Assembly (NCBI GenBank): GCA_027492585.1
Contig: JAPUEK010000049.1
Span: 1 to 64,000, forward strand
Length of the DNA: 64,000 bases
Reading direction: 5' to 3'
Source: Paracoccaceae bacterium
GTDB lineage: Bacteria > Pseudomonadota > Alphaproteobacteria > Rhodobacterales > Rhodobacteraceae
Part shown: piece by piece, positions 1 to 8,096 of the stretch
How the letters are laid out: the number at the start of each line of letters is the position of its first letter
Numbering within the stretch: position 1 is the first letter of the stretch
The notes under the pieces: generated by a model
What the model was told of the DNA's origin: nothing
The model's database searches: none
What the model saw: the letters and a program-made list of their open reading frames with translations, nothing else
Translations under genes and position numbers: made by a program

Positions 1-116
1 GGTTTTCCACCCCCGGACCCCCGGAGGATATTTAGGCACAGTGGATGGAGAAGAAGGGCAGGCTTGTTTCGGCGCCTGCCTTTCTTCTCTTTCCAAATAT
101 CCCCGCCGGAGGCTCC
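1..116. repeat. Composite inverted pair of family-A intergenic repeat
   Basis: Positions 1-60 carry a subtype I family-A element: a CCCCC/GGGGG-rich block, the core GGAGGATATTT, then a GCACAGTGGATGGAGAAG tail. Positions 78-116 carry a second core in inverted orientation (AAATATCCCC). The two inner arms (48-63 and 74-89) form a stem of about 16 bp with one G-T pair and a 10-nt loop, so the whole unit can fold into a long hairpin. It sits directly 3' of the small gene on the minus strand and may act as a terminator or mRNA 3'-end structure. The left end is cut by the window. Related copies lie near 8.1, 15.9, 32.0, 38.0, 48.4 and 54.2 kb. Confidence 0.7.
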
Positions 117-138
117 GCCCTGTCGGGCGCGGTGCCGC

Positions 139-351
139 TTACCGTTTGCGGCCCTCCAGCTCCGAATTGAACAGCCTGAGCCGGTGGGTCAGGTTGTCGC
201 TGTCGGTCACGCTGTCGAAATTCTCGAAGAGGAATGAGAGCGCCTCCCCCTCGTCGAGGGCCGCTTCCGACGCGAAGCGTTTCAGCCTGCGGTAGCCGTC
301 TTCGGTCATGGCGACGGGAAAGCGGCGGGTCAGGCGGAAACGTTTGGGCAT
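139..351 (-). CDS. Small conserved hypothetical protein, 70 aa
   Basis: A 70-residue basic protein of unknown function. The start at 351 is an ATG preceded by GGAG at a normal distance. The sequence is mixed alpha-helical and strongly charged, opens with MPKRFRLTRRFPV, and has no signal peptide, membrane segment or cysteine. It lies 35 bp behind the acyl-CoA dehydrogenase on the same strand, so it is probably the last gene of that transcript. A double palindromic repeat follows its stop. I do not recognise a family. The call as a real gene rests on the ribosome site, operon-like spacing and coding-like composition. Confidence 0.6.
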   Translation of the reverse strand: MPKRFRLTRRFPVAMTEDGYRRLKRFASEAALDEGEALSFLFENFDSVTDSDNLTHRLRLFNSELEGRKR

Positions 352-386
352 CGGCGGCTCCGGTTGGTTCGGGTGTTCGCCCTATC

Positions 387-2162
387 CTAGAACGCCTCCG
401 CCGCCAGTGCCATCACCGGCTCCGCCCCGCTTTCGATCCGGGCCAGATGGGTGGCGCAGGCGGGAAGCTGGCGGGCCATGTAATAGCGGCCGGTGGCGAT
501 CTTGGTCTCGTAGAAGCCGCGGTCGGCAGCGCCCGCATCGAGTGCGGTGTGGGCGGCCTTCGCCATCCGCGTCCACATCAGCCCGAGGCAGACATGACCC
601 ATCAGATGCATGAAATCATAGGAGCCGGAGAGCGCGGCATTGGGGTTCTTCATCCCCGTCTGCATGAAATACATGCCAGCCTGCTGGAGCTGCTTGGAGG
701 CGGTTTTCAGCGGCTCGACAAAGGCTTTCATCCGGTCGTCGCCGTCATGGGCCTTGCATTCGGTCTTCACCATCTCGAAGAAGGCCATGACATGCTTGCC
801 GCCATCCTGCGCGAGCTTGCGTCCCACGAGGTCGAGTGCCTGCACCCCGTTCGCCCCTTCGTAGATCTGGGCGATGCGGGCGTCGCGGACGAACTGGCTC
901 ATGCCCTGTTCCTCGATATAGCCGTGGCCGCCCCAGATCTGCTGGGCCTGCACCGCCATGTCGAAGCCCTTGTCGGTCTGGAAGCCCTTGATGACCGGGA
1001 TCATCAGGCTGACGAGCCCGTCCGCCGCCGCATCCCCGGCGCGGTGATGGCGGTCGATGAGGCTTGCGGCCCAGAAGGTGAGGGCGCGCGCGCCTTCGAC
1101 GAAGCTTTTCTGATCCATCAGGCTGCGGCGGATGTCGGGGTGGACGATCAGCGGATCGGCCGGGCCGGAGGGGTTCTTCGCCCCGGTCACGTCGCGGCCC
1201 TGCAGCCGGTCCTTGGCATAGGCGAGCGCGTTCTGATAGGCGGCCTCGGCCACCGCATAGCCTTGCAGGCCGACGCCGAGACGCGCCTCGTTCATCATGG
1301 TGAACATGGCGCGCATCCCCTTGTGGAGATCGCCCAGAAGCCAGCCCGTCGCCCCGTCATAGTTCATGACGCAGGTGGCATTGCCATGGATGCCCATCTT
1401 TTCCTCGACCTTGCCGACGGCGAGGCTGTTGCGCGCGCCGAGGCTGCCGTCGGCGTTCACGAGGAATTTCGGCACGATGAACAGCGAGATGCCCTTCGTC
1501 CCCTCTCCGCCGCCCGGCGCCTTGGCGAGGACGAGGTGGACGATGTTGCCGGCCATGTCATGCTCGCCGGCCGAGATGAAGATCTTGGTGCCGGTGATCC
1601 TGTAGCTGCCGTCCTCCTGCGGTTCCGCCTTGGTCCGCATCAGGCCGAGGTCGGTGCCGCAATGCGGCTCCGTCAGGTTCATGGTGCCGGTCCATTCGCA
1701 GGAGACCATCTTCGGCAGCCAGGTGGCCTTCTGCTCGGGCGAGCCATGGGTATGGATGGCCGAATAGGCGCCGTGGGTCAGGCCCTGATACATGTTGAAG
1801 GCCATGTTGGCGGAGACGAACACCTCGCCGACGGCTGTTCCCATGATGTAGGGCAGGCCCTGGCCGCCGAATTCCGGATCGCAGTCGAGCGCGGTCCAGC
1901 CTCCCTCGCGCAGGGAATCGAAGGCCGCCTTGAAGCCGGTCGGGGTGCGGACCACGCCGTTTTCGAGCGTGCAGCCCTCGCGGTCGCCCACCGCGTTCAG
2001 CGGGTGCAGCACGTCGGTGGCGAGCTTGCCCGCCTCTTCGAGAACGGCCGAGGTGAAGCCCGCATCCAGATCGGCATAGCCCGCCACATCGGAGGCCGAG
2101 ACGTTCAGCACGTCATGCAGCAGGAATTGCATATCCTTGAGCGGGGCGGTGTAGCTGGTCAT
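387..2162 (-). CDS. Acyl-CoA dehydrogenase (long, DmdC-like type)
   Basis: FAD-dependent acyl-CoA dehydrogenase, 591 aa, the long form with an extra C-terminal domain seen in DmdC/FadE-type enzymes rather than the 380-aa short form. The order is N-terminal helical domain, middle beta domain ([14 protein letters not shown] near residue 162), C-terminal helical domain with [16 protein letters not shown] and the [13 protein letters not shown] block whose glutamate is the expected catalytic base, then the C-terminal extension. It oxidises an acyl-CoA to the 2-enoyl-CoA; substrate chain length cannot be read from sequence. The start has a GGGAGAGAG ribosome site. It lies 22 bp behind a MerR regulator and is likely controlled by it. 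A methylmercaptopropionyl-CoA (DMSP pathway) substrate is possible but unproven. Confidence 0.9.
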   Translation of the reverse strand: MTSYTAPLKDMQFLLHDVLNVSASDVAGYADLDAGFTSAVLEEAGKLATDVLHPLNAVGDREGCTLENGVVRTPTGFKAAFDSLREGGWTALDCDPEFGGQGLPYIMGTAVGEVFVSANMAFNMYQGLTHGAYSAIHTHGSPEQKATWLPKMVSCEWTGTMNLTEPHCGTDLGLMRTKAEPQEDGSYRITGTKIFISAGEHDMAGNIVHLVLAKAPGGGEGTKGISLFIVPKFLVNADGSLGARNSLAVGKVEEKMGIHGNATCVMNYDGATGWLLGDLHKGMRAMFTMMNEARLGVGLQGYAVAEAAYQNALAYAKDRLQGRDVTGAKNPSGPADPLIVHPDIRRSLMDQKSFVEGARALTFWAASLIDRHHRAGDAAADGLVSLMIPVIKGFQTDKGFDMAVQAQQIWGGHGYIEEQGMSQFVRDARIAQIYEGANGVQALDLVGRKLAQDGGKHVMAFFEMVKTECKAHDGDDRMKAFVEPLKTASKQLQQAGMYFMQTGMKNPNAALSGSYDFMHLMGHVCLGLMWTRMAKAAHTALDAGAADRGFYETKIATGRYYMARQLPACATHLARIESGAEPVMALAAEAF

Positions 2163-2184
2163 CTGTCTCTCTCCCTAAGTCTGT

Positions 2185-2601
2185 CTACTCGGCCGCGGCG
2201 TCGCGGCGGAACGCGGCAAGCGTCGCGGCGCCTTCGGCGAGCTGGTCCTTCAGTTCGGCAATCGCCACATCCAGTTCCGCCCGCTGCGCCTCCATATGGG
2301 CAAGGCGCTCCTGGCCGATGTCATAGGTCCGGCGCAGTTGCGCCTCGTTCGACCCGTCACGGTCATACATGTCCAGAAGCTGCCGGATCTCCTCCAGCGA
2401 GAAGCCGAAGCGTTTGCCCCGCTGGATCAGTTGCAGGCGCGCCCGGTCGCGCCGGGTGAAGAGCCGTCGGGTGCCGAGGCGGATCGGCGACAGCAGCTCC
2501 TTGGCTTCATAGAAACGCAGGGTGCGGGGCGTCACGTCATAGGCTTCGCACATCTCGCGGATGGAGAGCGTGTCGGCGGTGTCTTCGGTCTGGCGGGGCA
2601 T
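2185..2601 (-). CDS. MerR-family regulator, LiuR-like
   Basis: MerR-type transcription factor of 138 aa: an N-terminal winged helix (LSIREMCEAYDVTPRTLRFY) followed by a dimerisation coiled coil to about residue 125. There is no metal-binding cysteine, which fits the LiuR/fatty-acid group rather than metal sensors. I chose the ATG at 2601, seven codons inside a longer TTG-started frame, because GAGAG precedes it. It sits between an operator-like palindrome upstream and the acyl-CoA dehydrogenase downstream, so it probably autoregulates and controls that gene. Regulation of acyl-CoA or branched-chain acid breakdown is inferred from family and context. Confidence 0.85.
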   Translation of the reverse strand: MPRQTEDTADTLSIREMCEAYDVTPRTLRFYEAKELLSPIRLGTRRLFTRRDRARLQLIQRGKRFGFSLEEIRQLLDMYDRDGSNEAQLRRTYDIGQERLAHMEAQRAELDVAIAELKDQLAEGAATLAAFRRDAAAE

Positions 2602-2669
2602 GGCACTCTCGCGGGGCGGCAACTACGGGCGGCAACAGCAACGTCTTTCCCGCAGCATAATGGAGTGCT

Positions 2670-2683
2670 TGACGTTAACGTCA
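2670..2683. promoter_or_regulatory. Perfect palindrome TGACGTTAACGTCA, probable MerR operator
   Basis: A 14-bp perfect palindrome in the 140-bp gap upstream of the MerR gene ending at 2185. On the minus strand it overlaps a possible -35 (CTGACG), with CATTAT as a -10 after 16 bp, which is the usual MerR placement over the spacer. It resembles the ACGT-centred operator described for LiuR-type regulators of branched-chain amino-acid and fatty-acid degradation. A weaker TGAC-N5-GTCA element lies at 2710-2722 and may be a second site. Confidence 0.6.
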
Positions 2684-2741
2684 GTGTTACGTCGCGTCAG
2701 AGTTTCCGGTGACGTGATGTCAGGGCGCTGCCGCCGCCGGA

Positions 2742-3125
2742 TCAGGTTTTGTCGAGCTTGCGGATCTCGCTGACCGCCGTGTCGCGCAGCGCACGGAGGT
2801 CGGCCAATGAGATGTCGAGTTCCGCCTTCTGGCGCTCAAGTTCGGCCAGTTGGCGGTCGGCAAGCTGAAGCCAGGCCTCAAGCTGTGGCCGGGTGCCTTC
2901 CTGGCGGTAGATGAGCAGCCATTGCCGGATCTCCTCAAGACTGAAGCCGAACCGGCGGCCGCGCAGGATCAGGGTCATCCGCGCCACTTCGCGCGCGCCA
3001 TAGAACCTTGATCTGCCGTCTTTTTCCGGGGAGATGAGCTCGATATACTCGTAGTAGCGCAGCGTGCGCGGCGTCACATCGAACTTCGCGCACATTTCCT
3101 TGAAGGTGAGACGTGTATCGGTCAT
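2742..3125 (-). CDS. Second MerR-family regulator
   Basis: MerR-type regulator of 127 aa paralogous to the neighbouring one: helix-turn-helix with MCAKFDVTPRTLRYYEYIE, a SRFYGAREVARMTLILRG recognition region, then a coiled coil rich in Q, E and L. There are no metal-ligand cysteines. The ATG at 3125 is preceded by GGGGGGACC. A TTG 22 codons upstream is the only longer start and is less convincing. It is divergent from the thioesterase gene at 3258 and reads towards the operator and MerR-dehydrogenase genes. The shared architecture suggests the two arose by duplication and could recognise similar palindromes. Confidence 0.85.
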   Translation of the reverse strand: MTDTRLTFKEMCAKFDVTPRTLRYYEYIELISPEKDGRSRFYGAREVARMTLILRGRRFGFSLEEIRQWLLIYRQEGTRPQLEAWLQLADRQLAELERQKAELDISLADLRALRDTAVSEIRKLDKT

Positions 3126-3257
3126 TGGCAGGTCCCCCCTGGGGTGAGCGTAGGCGGTCATCGCAGACGGTGCAAGAATGTTGCGCCGCAATCATGTCGC
3201 ACCCTTGCGCCCGCCGGCAAGAGCCGCAACATGGCACCAGCTCCGAGGACGCCAGCG

Positions 3258-3689
3258 ATGACCGATCTGACCATGACTGCCCGCCGTTTCATCGAATCGA
3301 TCCCCCATGCGCGGGCGCTCGGCATGTGCCTGAAGGAGCTTGGCGACGGCAAGGCGACCATCGTGATGCCTTATGACACCCGCTTTGTCGGCGATCCTGC
3401 GACCGGGGTGCTGCATGGCGGCGCGGTCTCGGCGCTGATGGATACGGCGAGCGGCGCCTCCGTCATGTGCCACCCGGCGGCGCCCGTGGCGACGGTGACG
3501 CTCGATCTCCGCATCGACTACATGCGCCCGGCCACCCCCGGCCAGACCATCACCGCGCGGGCGGAATGCCACCATGTCACCCGCTCCGTCGCCTTCATCC
3601 GCGTGGTGGCGACGGATGAGGACGAGGCCCGCCCGGTCGCCATGGGAACCGGGGCCTTCACCCTCGAACGGGCGAGGGCAAAGCCGTGA
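3258..3689 (+). CDS. PaaI-family hotdog thioesterase
   Basis: Hotdog-fold acyl-CoA thioesterase, 143 aa. The family core is clear: GDPATGVLHGGAVSALMDT (HGG followed by the hot-dog helix) and a later strand carrying VTLDLRIDYMRPA. The enzyme would hydrolyse acyl- or aryl-CoA in the cytoplasm. The ATG at 3258 has GAGGA eight bases upstream; longer frames run into the promoter region. It overlaps the next gene by the GTGA of its stop, and the three genes thioesterase, thioesterase, MATE are translationally coupled. It is divergent from the MerR regulators, whose target it may be. Confidence 0.88.
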   Translation: MTDLTMTARRFIESIPHARALGMCLKELGDGKATIVMPYDTRFVGDPATGVLHGGAVSALMDTASGASVMCHPAAPVATVTLDLRIDYMRPATPGQTITARAECHHVTRSVAFIRVVATDEDEARPVAMGTGAFTLERARAKP

Positions 3690-4201
3690 TCCGTCCCGAA
3701 CCCGTTCAGGTGGTGAAGGCGCGTCGGGACGGGGCGCTTGCCTGGCTCGCCGGTTCGGTTCCCTATGCGGCGTTCCTCGGCATCCGCTTCGACCGGCGCG
3801 GGGATGAGCTGACGGCGGTGCTGCCTTTCGACGAAAAGCTGATCGGCAATCCGGCGCTGCCGGCGCTGCATGGCGGGGTGACGGCTGCCTTTCTGGAGGT
3901 GACGGCAATCATCGGGCTGAGCTGGGCGACCCTGTGGGAGGCGTTCGAGGCCGGGCGGCTTGACCCGGCCAAGATGGCGGCGGGCGATCTGCCGCCCCTG
4001 CCGCGCACCATCGACTTCACCGTCGATTACCTGCGCGCCGGCCTGCCGCGCGACGCCTATGCGCGGGCGCGGATCAACCGCTCCGGCCGCCGTTTCGCCT
4101 CGGTGCAGGTGGAGGCCTGGCAGGACAACCGCGAGCGGCCCTTCGCGCTCGGTTCCGTGCATCTGCTCATGCCGCCTGCGCCGGGGGAGCCCGCGGAATG
4201 A
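3686..4201 (+). CDS. Second PaaI-like hotdog thioesterase
   Basis: A 171-aa hotdog-fold protein related to its upstream neighbour: NPALPALHGGVTAAFLEV replaces the usual HGG segment, and a later strand reads TIDFTVDYLRAGLP. It has a loop of about 25 residues (WEAFEAGRLDPAKMAAGDLP) between the helix and the central strands that the first copy lacks, so the substrate pocket should differ. The GTG start overlaps the upstream stop, and its own TGA overlaps the ATG of the MATE gene. Duplicated thioesterases in one operon suggest a heteromer or two acyl-CoA classes; this is inference. Confidence 0.82.
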   Translation: MIRPEPVQVVKARRDGALAWLAGSVPYAAFLGIRFDRRGDELTAVLPFDEKLIGNPALPALHGGVTAAFLEVTAIIGLSWATLWEAFEAGRLDPAKMAAGDLPPLPRTIDFTVDYLRAGLPRDAYARARINRSGRRFASVQVEAWQDNRERPFALGSVHLLMPPAPGEPAE

Positions 4202-5538
4202 CGGAACAGGTCACGACGGGCGCCGAGGCGATTTCCCACCGGCGCATCCTGAAGATCGCGCTGCCCGTGGTGCTGTCCAATGCGACGGTTCCGCTTCTGG
4301 GGGCGGTCGATACGGCGGTGATCGGGCAGATGGGGCAGGCGGCCCCGCTTGGGGCGGTCGGGCTCGGGGCGGTGATCCTTGCGACGCTCTTCTGGGCCTT
4401 CGGCTTCCTGCGGATGTCGACCTCCGGCCTTGCCGCGCAGGCCCAGGGGGCGGGCGATGCGGCGGAGCGGGCGGCGGTTCTGCTGCGCGCGCTGCTCGTC
4501 GCGGCGGCGGCAGGGCTGGCGCTGATCGCGGCGCAGGGTGTGCTTTTCGCCGGGGCCTTCCGCCTCGCCCCGGCAAGCGCCGAGGTCGAAGGCTTTGCCC
4601 GTCAATACCTTGGCATCCGCATCTGGGCCGCGCCCGCCACCATCGGGCTTTTCGCGCTGACCGGCTGGTTCGTCGGGGTGGAGCGGACGCGGGCGGTGCT
4701 GATCCTCCAGCTTTGGCAGAACGGGCTGAACATCCTTCTGGCCCTGTGGTTCGTGATGGGCCTCGGCTGGGGGGTGCGGGGGGTGGCCTTTGCCACGCTC
4801 ATCTCCGAGGTTTCCGGGCTGGCGCTCGGCCTCTGGCTGGCGGGCGATGCTTTGCGCGGGGTCTTCGGTGCGGCCGTTTCACGCCTGCGCGACCGCCCCG
4901 CCCTTGCCCGGATGTTCTCGGCAAGCCGGGACATCATGGCGCGCACGGTGATCCTGCAACTCAGCTTCACCACCTTCGTCTTTCTCGGCGCCCGGTTCGG
5001 GGATGTGACGCTGGCCGCCAATCAGGTGCTGATGCAGTTTCTGGAGGTGACGGCCTATGCGCTCGACGGCTTCGCCATTGCCGCGGAAACCCTTGTCGGT
5101 CAGGCGATCGGGGCGGGAGCGGTCCACCAGACCCGCAGCGCCAGCCGGATCTCGATGCAATGGGGGATCGGCGGGGCGGCGGTGCTGAGCCTGACCTTCC
5201 TGCTCCTCGGCGGGCCGATCATCGACCTGATGACCACCGCCCCCGATGTGCGGGCCGAAGCGCGGCATTTCCTGCCCTGGCTGATCGCCGCACCGCTGAT
5301 CGGGGTGGCGAGCTGGATCTATGACGGCATCTTCATCGGCGCGCTGATGACGCGGGCGATGCTGAAGGCCATGGCGCTTTCGGTGCTGGTTTACGGGGCG
5401 GCCCTTCTGCTTCTGCTGCCCTTCGGCAATCACGGCCTCTGGGGCGCGCTCATGGTGCTCAACGCCACCCGTGGGCTGACCATGTGGCGGGCCTATCCGC
5501 AGGTCGAGGCCAGAGCGCTCAGCGGCGCAGCAGCTTGA
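4198..5538 (+). CDS. MATE family efflux transporter (DinF-type)
   Basis: Twelve-helix MATE exporter, 446 aa, in the length range of the DinF/NorM superfamily. It starts with the cytosolic helix and ILKIALPVVLSNATVPLLGAV, and contains the internal repeat at about residues 235-430 (NQVLMQFLEVTAYALDGFA). DinF-branch MATEs export cationic or bile-salt-like compounds using H+ or Na+; the substrate here is unknown. The ATGA overlap with the thioesterase shows coupling. Its last 20 bp overlap the end of the convergent TIGR02186 gene, so the two transcripts are antisense at their tips. Confidence 0.9.
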   Translation: MTEQVTTGAEAISHRRILKIALPVVLSNATVPLLGAVDTAVIGQMGQAAPLGAVGLGAVILATLFWAFGFLRMSTSGLAAQAQGAGDAAERAAVLLRALLVAAAAGLALIAAQGVLFAGAFRLAPASAEVEGFARQYLGIRIWAAPATIGLFALTGWFVGVERTRAVLILQLWQNGLNILLALWFVMGLGWGVRGVAFATLISEVSGLALGLWLAGDALRGVFGAAVSRLRDRPALARMFSASRDIMARTVILQLSFTTFVFLGARFGDVTLAANQVLMQFLEVTAYALDGFAIAAETLVGQAIGAGAVHQTRSASRISMQWGIGGAAVLSLTFLLLGGPIIDLMTTAPDVRAEARHFLPWLIAAPLIGVASWIYDGIFIGALMTRAMLKAMALSVLVYGAALLLLLPFGNHGLWGALMVLNATRGLTMWRAYPQVEARALSGAAA

Positions 5539-6274
5539 AGCCCGCCGAAGCCGCCCAGCCTGCAATCGCCGCCAGAAGAAGCGAGACCAGCCCGTAAAGC
5601 AGGGGCTGCTCATGGGCCATGGCATAAAGGAACCGCTCCAGCCCGGCCTTGCGGACGCCGATCACCCGGTCCTGCATGTCGATGACCTTGCCGCCGCGGG
5701 TCAGGAACATCCGCACCTGATAATCGCCCTCGGTCAGGTTCGCCGGCAGCACCACATCGGTGCGAAAGAGCGTTTCATCGACCAGCGAGACCGAGCGTTC
5801 GGCCAGCCGGTAGCTGTTCTCCTCCCGCCGGATGCGGATCAGCGCCTCGACGAAATCCTGCGAATTCTCGGCTTCGGCGCTGATGCCCACGGCACGGATG
5901 ACCTGCGGGATCGACACGTCATAGCGCAGATCCTCGGTGGCGGAGAGGATCTCGTCCAGCGGGCCGGTGGTGGCGATCGCGTAAAAGCTCGGGGCCGCCG
6001 AGATGCGGACGGAATCGCGGTTGAGCCAGATGCCCGCCACCCGCTCCTTGCGGCGGATCACCAGAGGCGCCTCCGGCCCCTCGACGGTGATGATCACCTG
6101 AAGGGGCGGGGCGGCGGGGGCGGGTTCCTCGCGCTTCACGGCCCCGTAGATCAGGATCTCCGAGCCGTCGAAGTTCGCGGTGATGGCCACCCGGCTCTGG
6201 CTCAGCCCGGCCACGATCTGCTCATTCGCCGCCGCGGGCAGCGCCAGCAGGCAGAGGGCGGCAAGCCATCTCAC
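5519..6274 (-). CDS. TIGR02186 family (Alph_Pro_TM) envelope protein
   Basis: A 251-aa protein: signal peptide (MRWLAALCLLALPAAA, cut before NEQ), a beta-rich periplasmic part that begins IVAGLSQSRVAITANFDGSE, and one C-terminal membrane helix (GLVSLLLAAIAGWAASAGF) ending in basic residues. This matches the alphaproteobacterial TIGR02186/PF09608 family, which has no assigned biochemical role. It starts with GTG overlapping the stop of the TauE-like transporter (GTGA), a pairing typical of the family, so it is probably an accessory of that permease. The 3' end overlaps the MATE gene by 20 bp. Confidence 0.85.
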   Translation of the reverse strand: MRWLAALCLLALPAAANEQIVAGLSQSRVAITANFDGSEILIYGAVKREEPAPAAPPLQVIITVEGPEAPLVIRRKERVAGIWLNRDSVRISAAPSFYAIATTGPLDEILSATEDLRYDVSIPQVIRAVGISAEAENSQDFVEALIRIRREENSYRLAERSVSLVDETLFRTDVVLPANLTEGDYQVRMFLTRGGKVIDMQDRVIGVRKAGLERFLYAMAHEQPLLYGLVSLLLAAIAGWAASAGFKLLRR

Positions 6275-7197
6275 GGCAGCACCAGCGGCGTGACCGAGAA
6301 CAGCTCCGCCGGTTGCAGCAGCAGGTCGAGCGCGATCTTGATGGCGACGAACAGGACCAGAAGGGCCAGCAGGATCCGCAACTGCTCGGCCTTGAGCTTG
6401 ACACCGACCTGCGTGCCGAGCTGCGCGCCCACCACCCCGCCCGCGATCAGGAGAAGCGCCAGCATCATGTCCACGGTATGCGAGTTCACGGCATGGACGA
6501 CGGTGGTGAAGCCGGTGACGAAGATGATCTGGAAAAGCGAGGTGCCGATCACGACCTTGGTCGGCATCCCGAGAATGTAGATCATTGCCGGAACAAGGAT
6601 GAAGCCGCCGCCGACGCCCATGATCCCCGCGAGAAAGCCCACGAGCGCGCCGACGCCCAAGGGCGGCAGCACCGAAATGTAGAGGCCGGAGGCGCGGAAC
6701 TTCATCTTCAGCGGCAGGCCATGCACCCAGGTATGGATATGGGAGCGCCGCACCGGCGCCGCGCCGCCGTGGCGGCGGGCGCGCAGGAGGGCGCGTGCCG
6801 ATTCCACGAACATCATGGCCCCGATCAGGCCGAGGAACAGCACATAGGAAAGCTGCACGAAGAGATCGACCTGGCCGAGCTCCGTCATCCAGGAAAAGAC
6901 CCAGACCCCGGCCCAGGAGCCGACGAGACCGCCGATCATCAGCACCATCCCCATGCGGAAATCGACGGCCTTGCGCTTGAGTTGCGCCAGCACCCCGGAA
7001 ATGGAGGAAGCGACGACCTGGTTGGCGCCGGTCGCCACGGCCACGCCCGGCGGCACGCCGATGAACAGGAGAAGCGGCGTTATCAGGAAGCCGCCGCCAA
7101 CTCCGAACATCCCCGAGAGGAAACCCACGATCCCGCCAAGCCCTAGAAGCAGGAAGGCGTTGACCGAAACCTCGGCAATGGGGAGGTAGAGTTGCAT
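6271..7197 (-). CDS. TauE/SafE-family sulfite/organosulfonate exporter-like permease
   Basis: Membrane protein of 308 aa with about eight helices and the family's two internal repeats, each marked by a glycine-rich hairpin: GFLSGMFGVGGGF near residue 25 and GFLAGIMGVGGGF near residue 187. TauE/SafE proteins move sulfite, sulfoacetate or similar small sulfur anions. The substrate is not shown, because no sulfur-metabolism gene adjoins. It is coupled to the TIGR02186 protein downstream. The ribosome site is weak (GGGCGTGG), but the ATG is the first in frame and agrees with family length. Confidence 0.88.
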   Translation of the reverse strand: MQLYLPIAEVSVNAFLLLGLGGIVGFLSGMFGVGGGFLITPLLLFIGVPPGVAVATGANQVVASSISGVLAQLKRKAVDFRMGMVLMIGGLVGSWAGVWVFSWMTELGQVDLFVQLSYVLFLGLIGAMMFVESARALLRARRHGGAAPVRRSHIHTWVHGLPLKMKFRASGLYISVLPPLGVGALVGFLAGIMGVGGGFILVPAMIYILGMPTKVVIGTSLFQIIFVTGFTTVVHAVNSHTVDMMLALLLIAGGVVGAQLGTQVGVKLKAEQLRILLALLVLFVAIKIALDLLLQPAELFSVTPLVLP

Positions 7198-7274
7198 GGG
7201 CCACGCCCGGATCAGAGCAGGAGATTTTTCAAGCCATGAAAGGCTTTCGCGGCGATGTCAAACGCTGCGCGCGC

Positions 7275-8096
7275 TCATCGCAGATGACGGAGGAAATGGC
7301 GCAGGACCTGTTCCAGTTTCGCCGCACCCAGAGGCGCCATGGCCTTGGTATGCTCATGGCTGATCTGTTCGTCCGAGAGGCCGGCCGCCATGTTGGTGAT
7401 GGTCGAGATCGCCGCCACGCGGAGACCGAGGAAGCGGGCGAGGATCACTTCCGGCACGGTGGACATGCCCACGGCATCGCCGCCGAGGCTCCGGATGGCA
7501 CGGATCTCGGCCGGGGTCTCGAATGAGGGGCCAGAATACCAGGCGTAGACCCCTTCGGGCAAGGTGACGCCGACGGCTTCGGCGCTGACCCGCAGGGCCG
7601 CGCGCAGGGCGGGGTCATGGGCGGCGGTCATCGGTACGAAGCGGGCATCGGTCTTTTCGCCGATCAGCGGGTTCAGGCCGGAGAAATTGATGTGGTCACC
7701 CAGCAGCATCAGATCGCCCGGCCGGATGTCGGGCCGCAGGCTGCCCGCCGCATTGGTGGCGATCAGCGCCTCCGCCCCGAGTGCCTTCAGGAGCGTGAGG
7801 GCAGGGCGCATCGCGGCGGGATTGCCGTTTTCATAGTAATGCTCGCGCGCGCCGAAGACCGCGACCCGCACCCCTTCGAGATCGCCGATCACGAGGGTCG
7901 GATTGTGGCCCGAGACCCCGGCATGGGGGAAGCCCGGCAGATCGGCATAGGGGATCGACACGCCCTCGACCGCGCCGGCAAGATGGCCGAGCCCGGAGCC
8001 GAGGATGAGGCCGAGCCGGACCGGAGCGTTGCCGGCGCGGGAGCGGACGATGTCGGAGAGGTTTGGGGCGGGGAGGTCTGGCTTGGGATCGGTCAT
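7275..8096 (-). CDS. Purine nucleoside phosphorylase
   Basis: Trimeric-type (PNP/MTAP family) phosphorylase, 273 aa, converting inosine or guanosine plus phosphate to base and ribose-1-phosphate. Family motifs are all present: LGLILGSGLGHLAG (phosphate loop), HYYENGNPAAMRPAL, ATNAAGS, GDHINFSGLNPL, WYSGPSFETPAEIR and AVGMSTVPE, then TITNMAAG. The ATG at 8096 has a GGAA-type ribosome site. It is the last gene of the BMP transporter operon, so the cell imports purine nucleosides and cleaves them. The frame is open upstream into the small secreted protein gene with no stop, so a 423-aa read-through product starting at 8546 is formally possible. Confidence 0.9.
   Translation of the reverse strand: MTDPKPDLPAPNLSDIVRSRAGNAPVRLGLILGSGLGHLAGAVEGVSIPYADLPGFPHAGVSGHNPTLVIGDLEGVRVAVFGAREHYYENGNPAAMRPALTLLKALGAEALIATNAAGSLRPDIRPGDLMLLGDHINFSGLNPLIGEKTDARFVPMTAAHDPALRAALRVSAEAVGVTLPEGVYAWYSGPSFETPAEIRAIRSLGGDAVGMSTVPEVILARFLGLRVAAISTITNMAAGLSDEQISHEHTKAMAPLGAAKLEQVLRHFLRHLR

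Noticed and set aside
234-2459. Plus-strand open frame of 741 codons opposite the acyl-CoA dehydrogenase
   Set aside because: It is rich in G, A, H and R with no domain, antisense to a clear enzyme gene.
2602-2622. TTG-extended starts for both MerR genes
   Set aside because: The ATG starts at 2601 and 3125 have better ribosome sites and match the usual MerR N terminus.
7225-7260. Hairpin AAGCC...GGCTT considered as a terminator behind the phosphorylase gene
   Set aside because: The T-tract is on the wrong side for the minus-strand gene, and the stem is only five base pairs.
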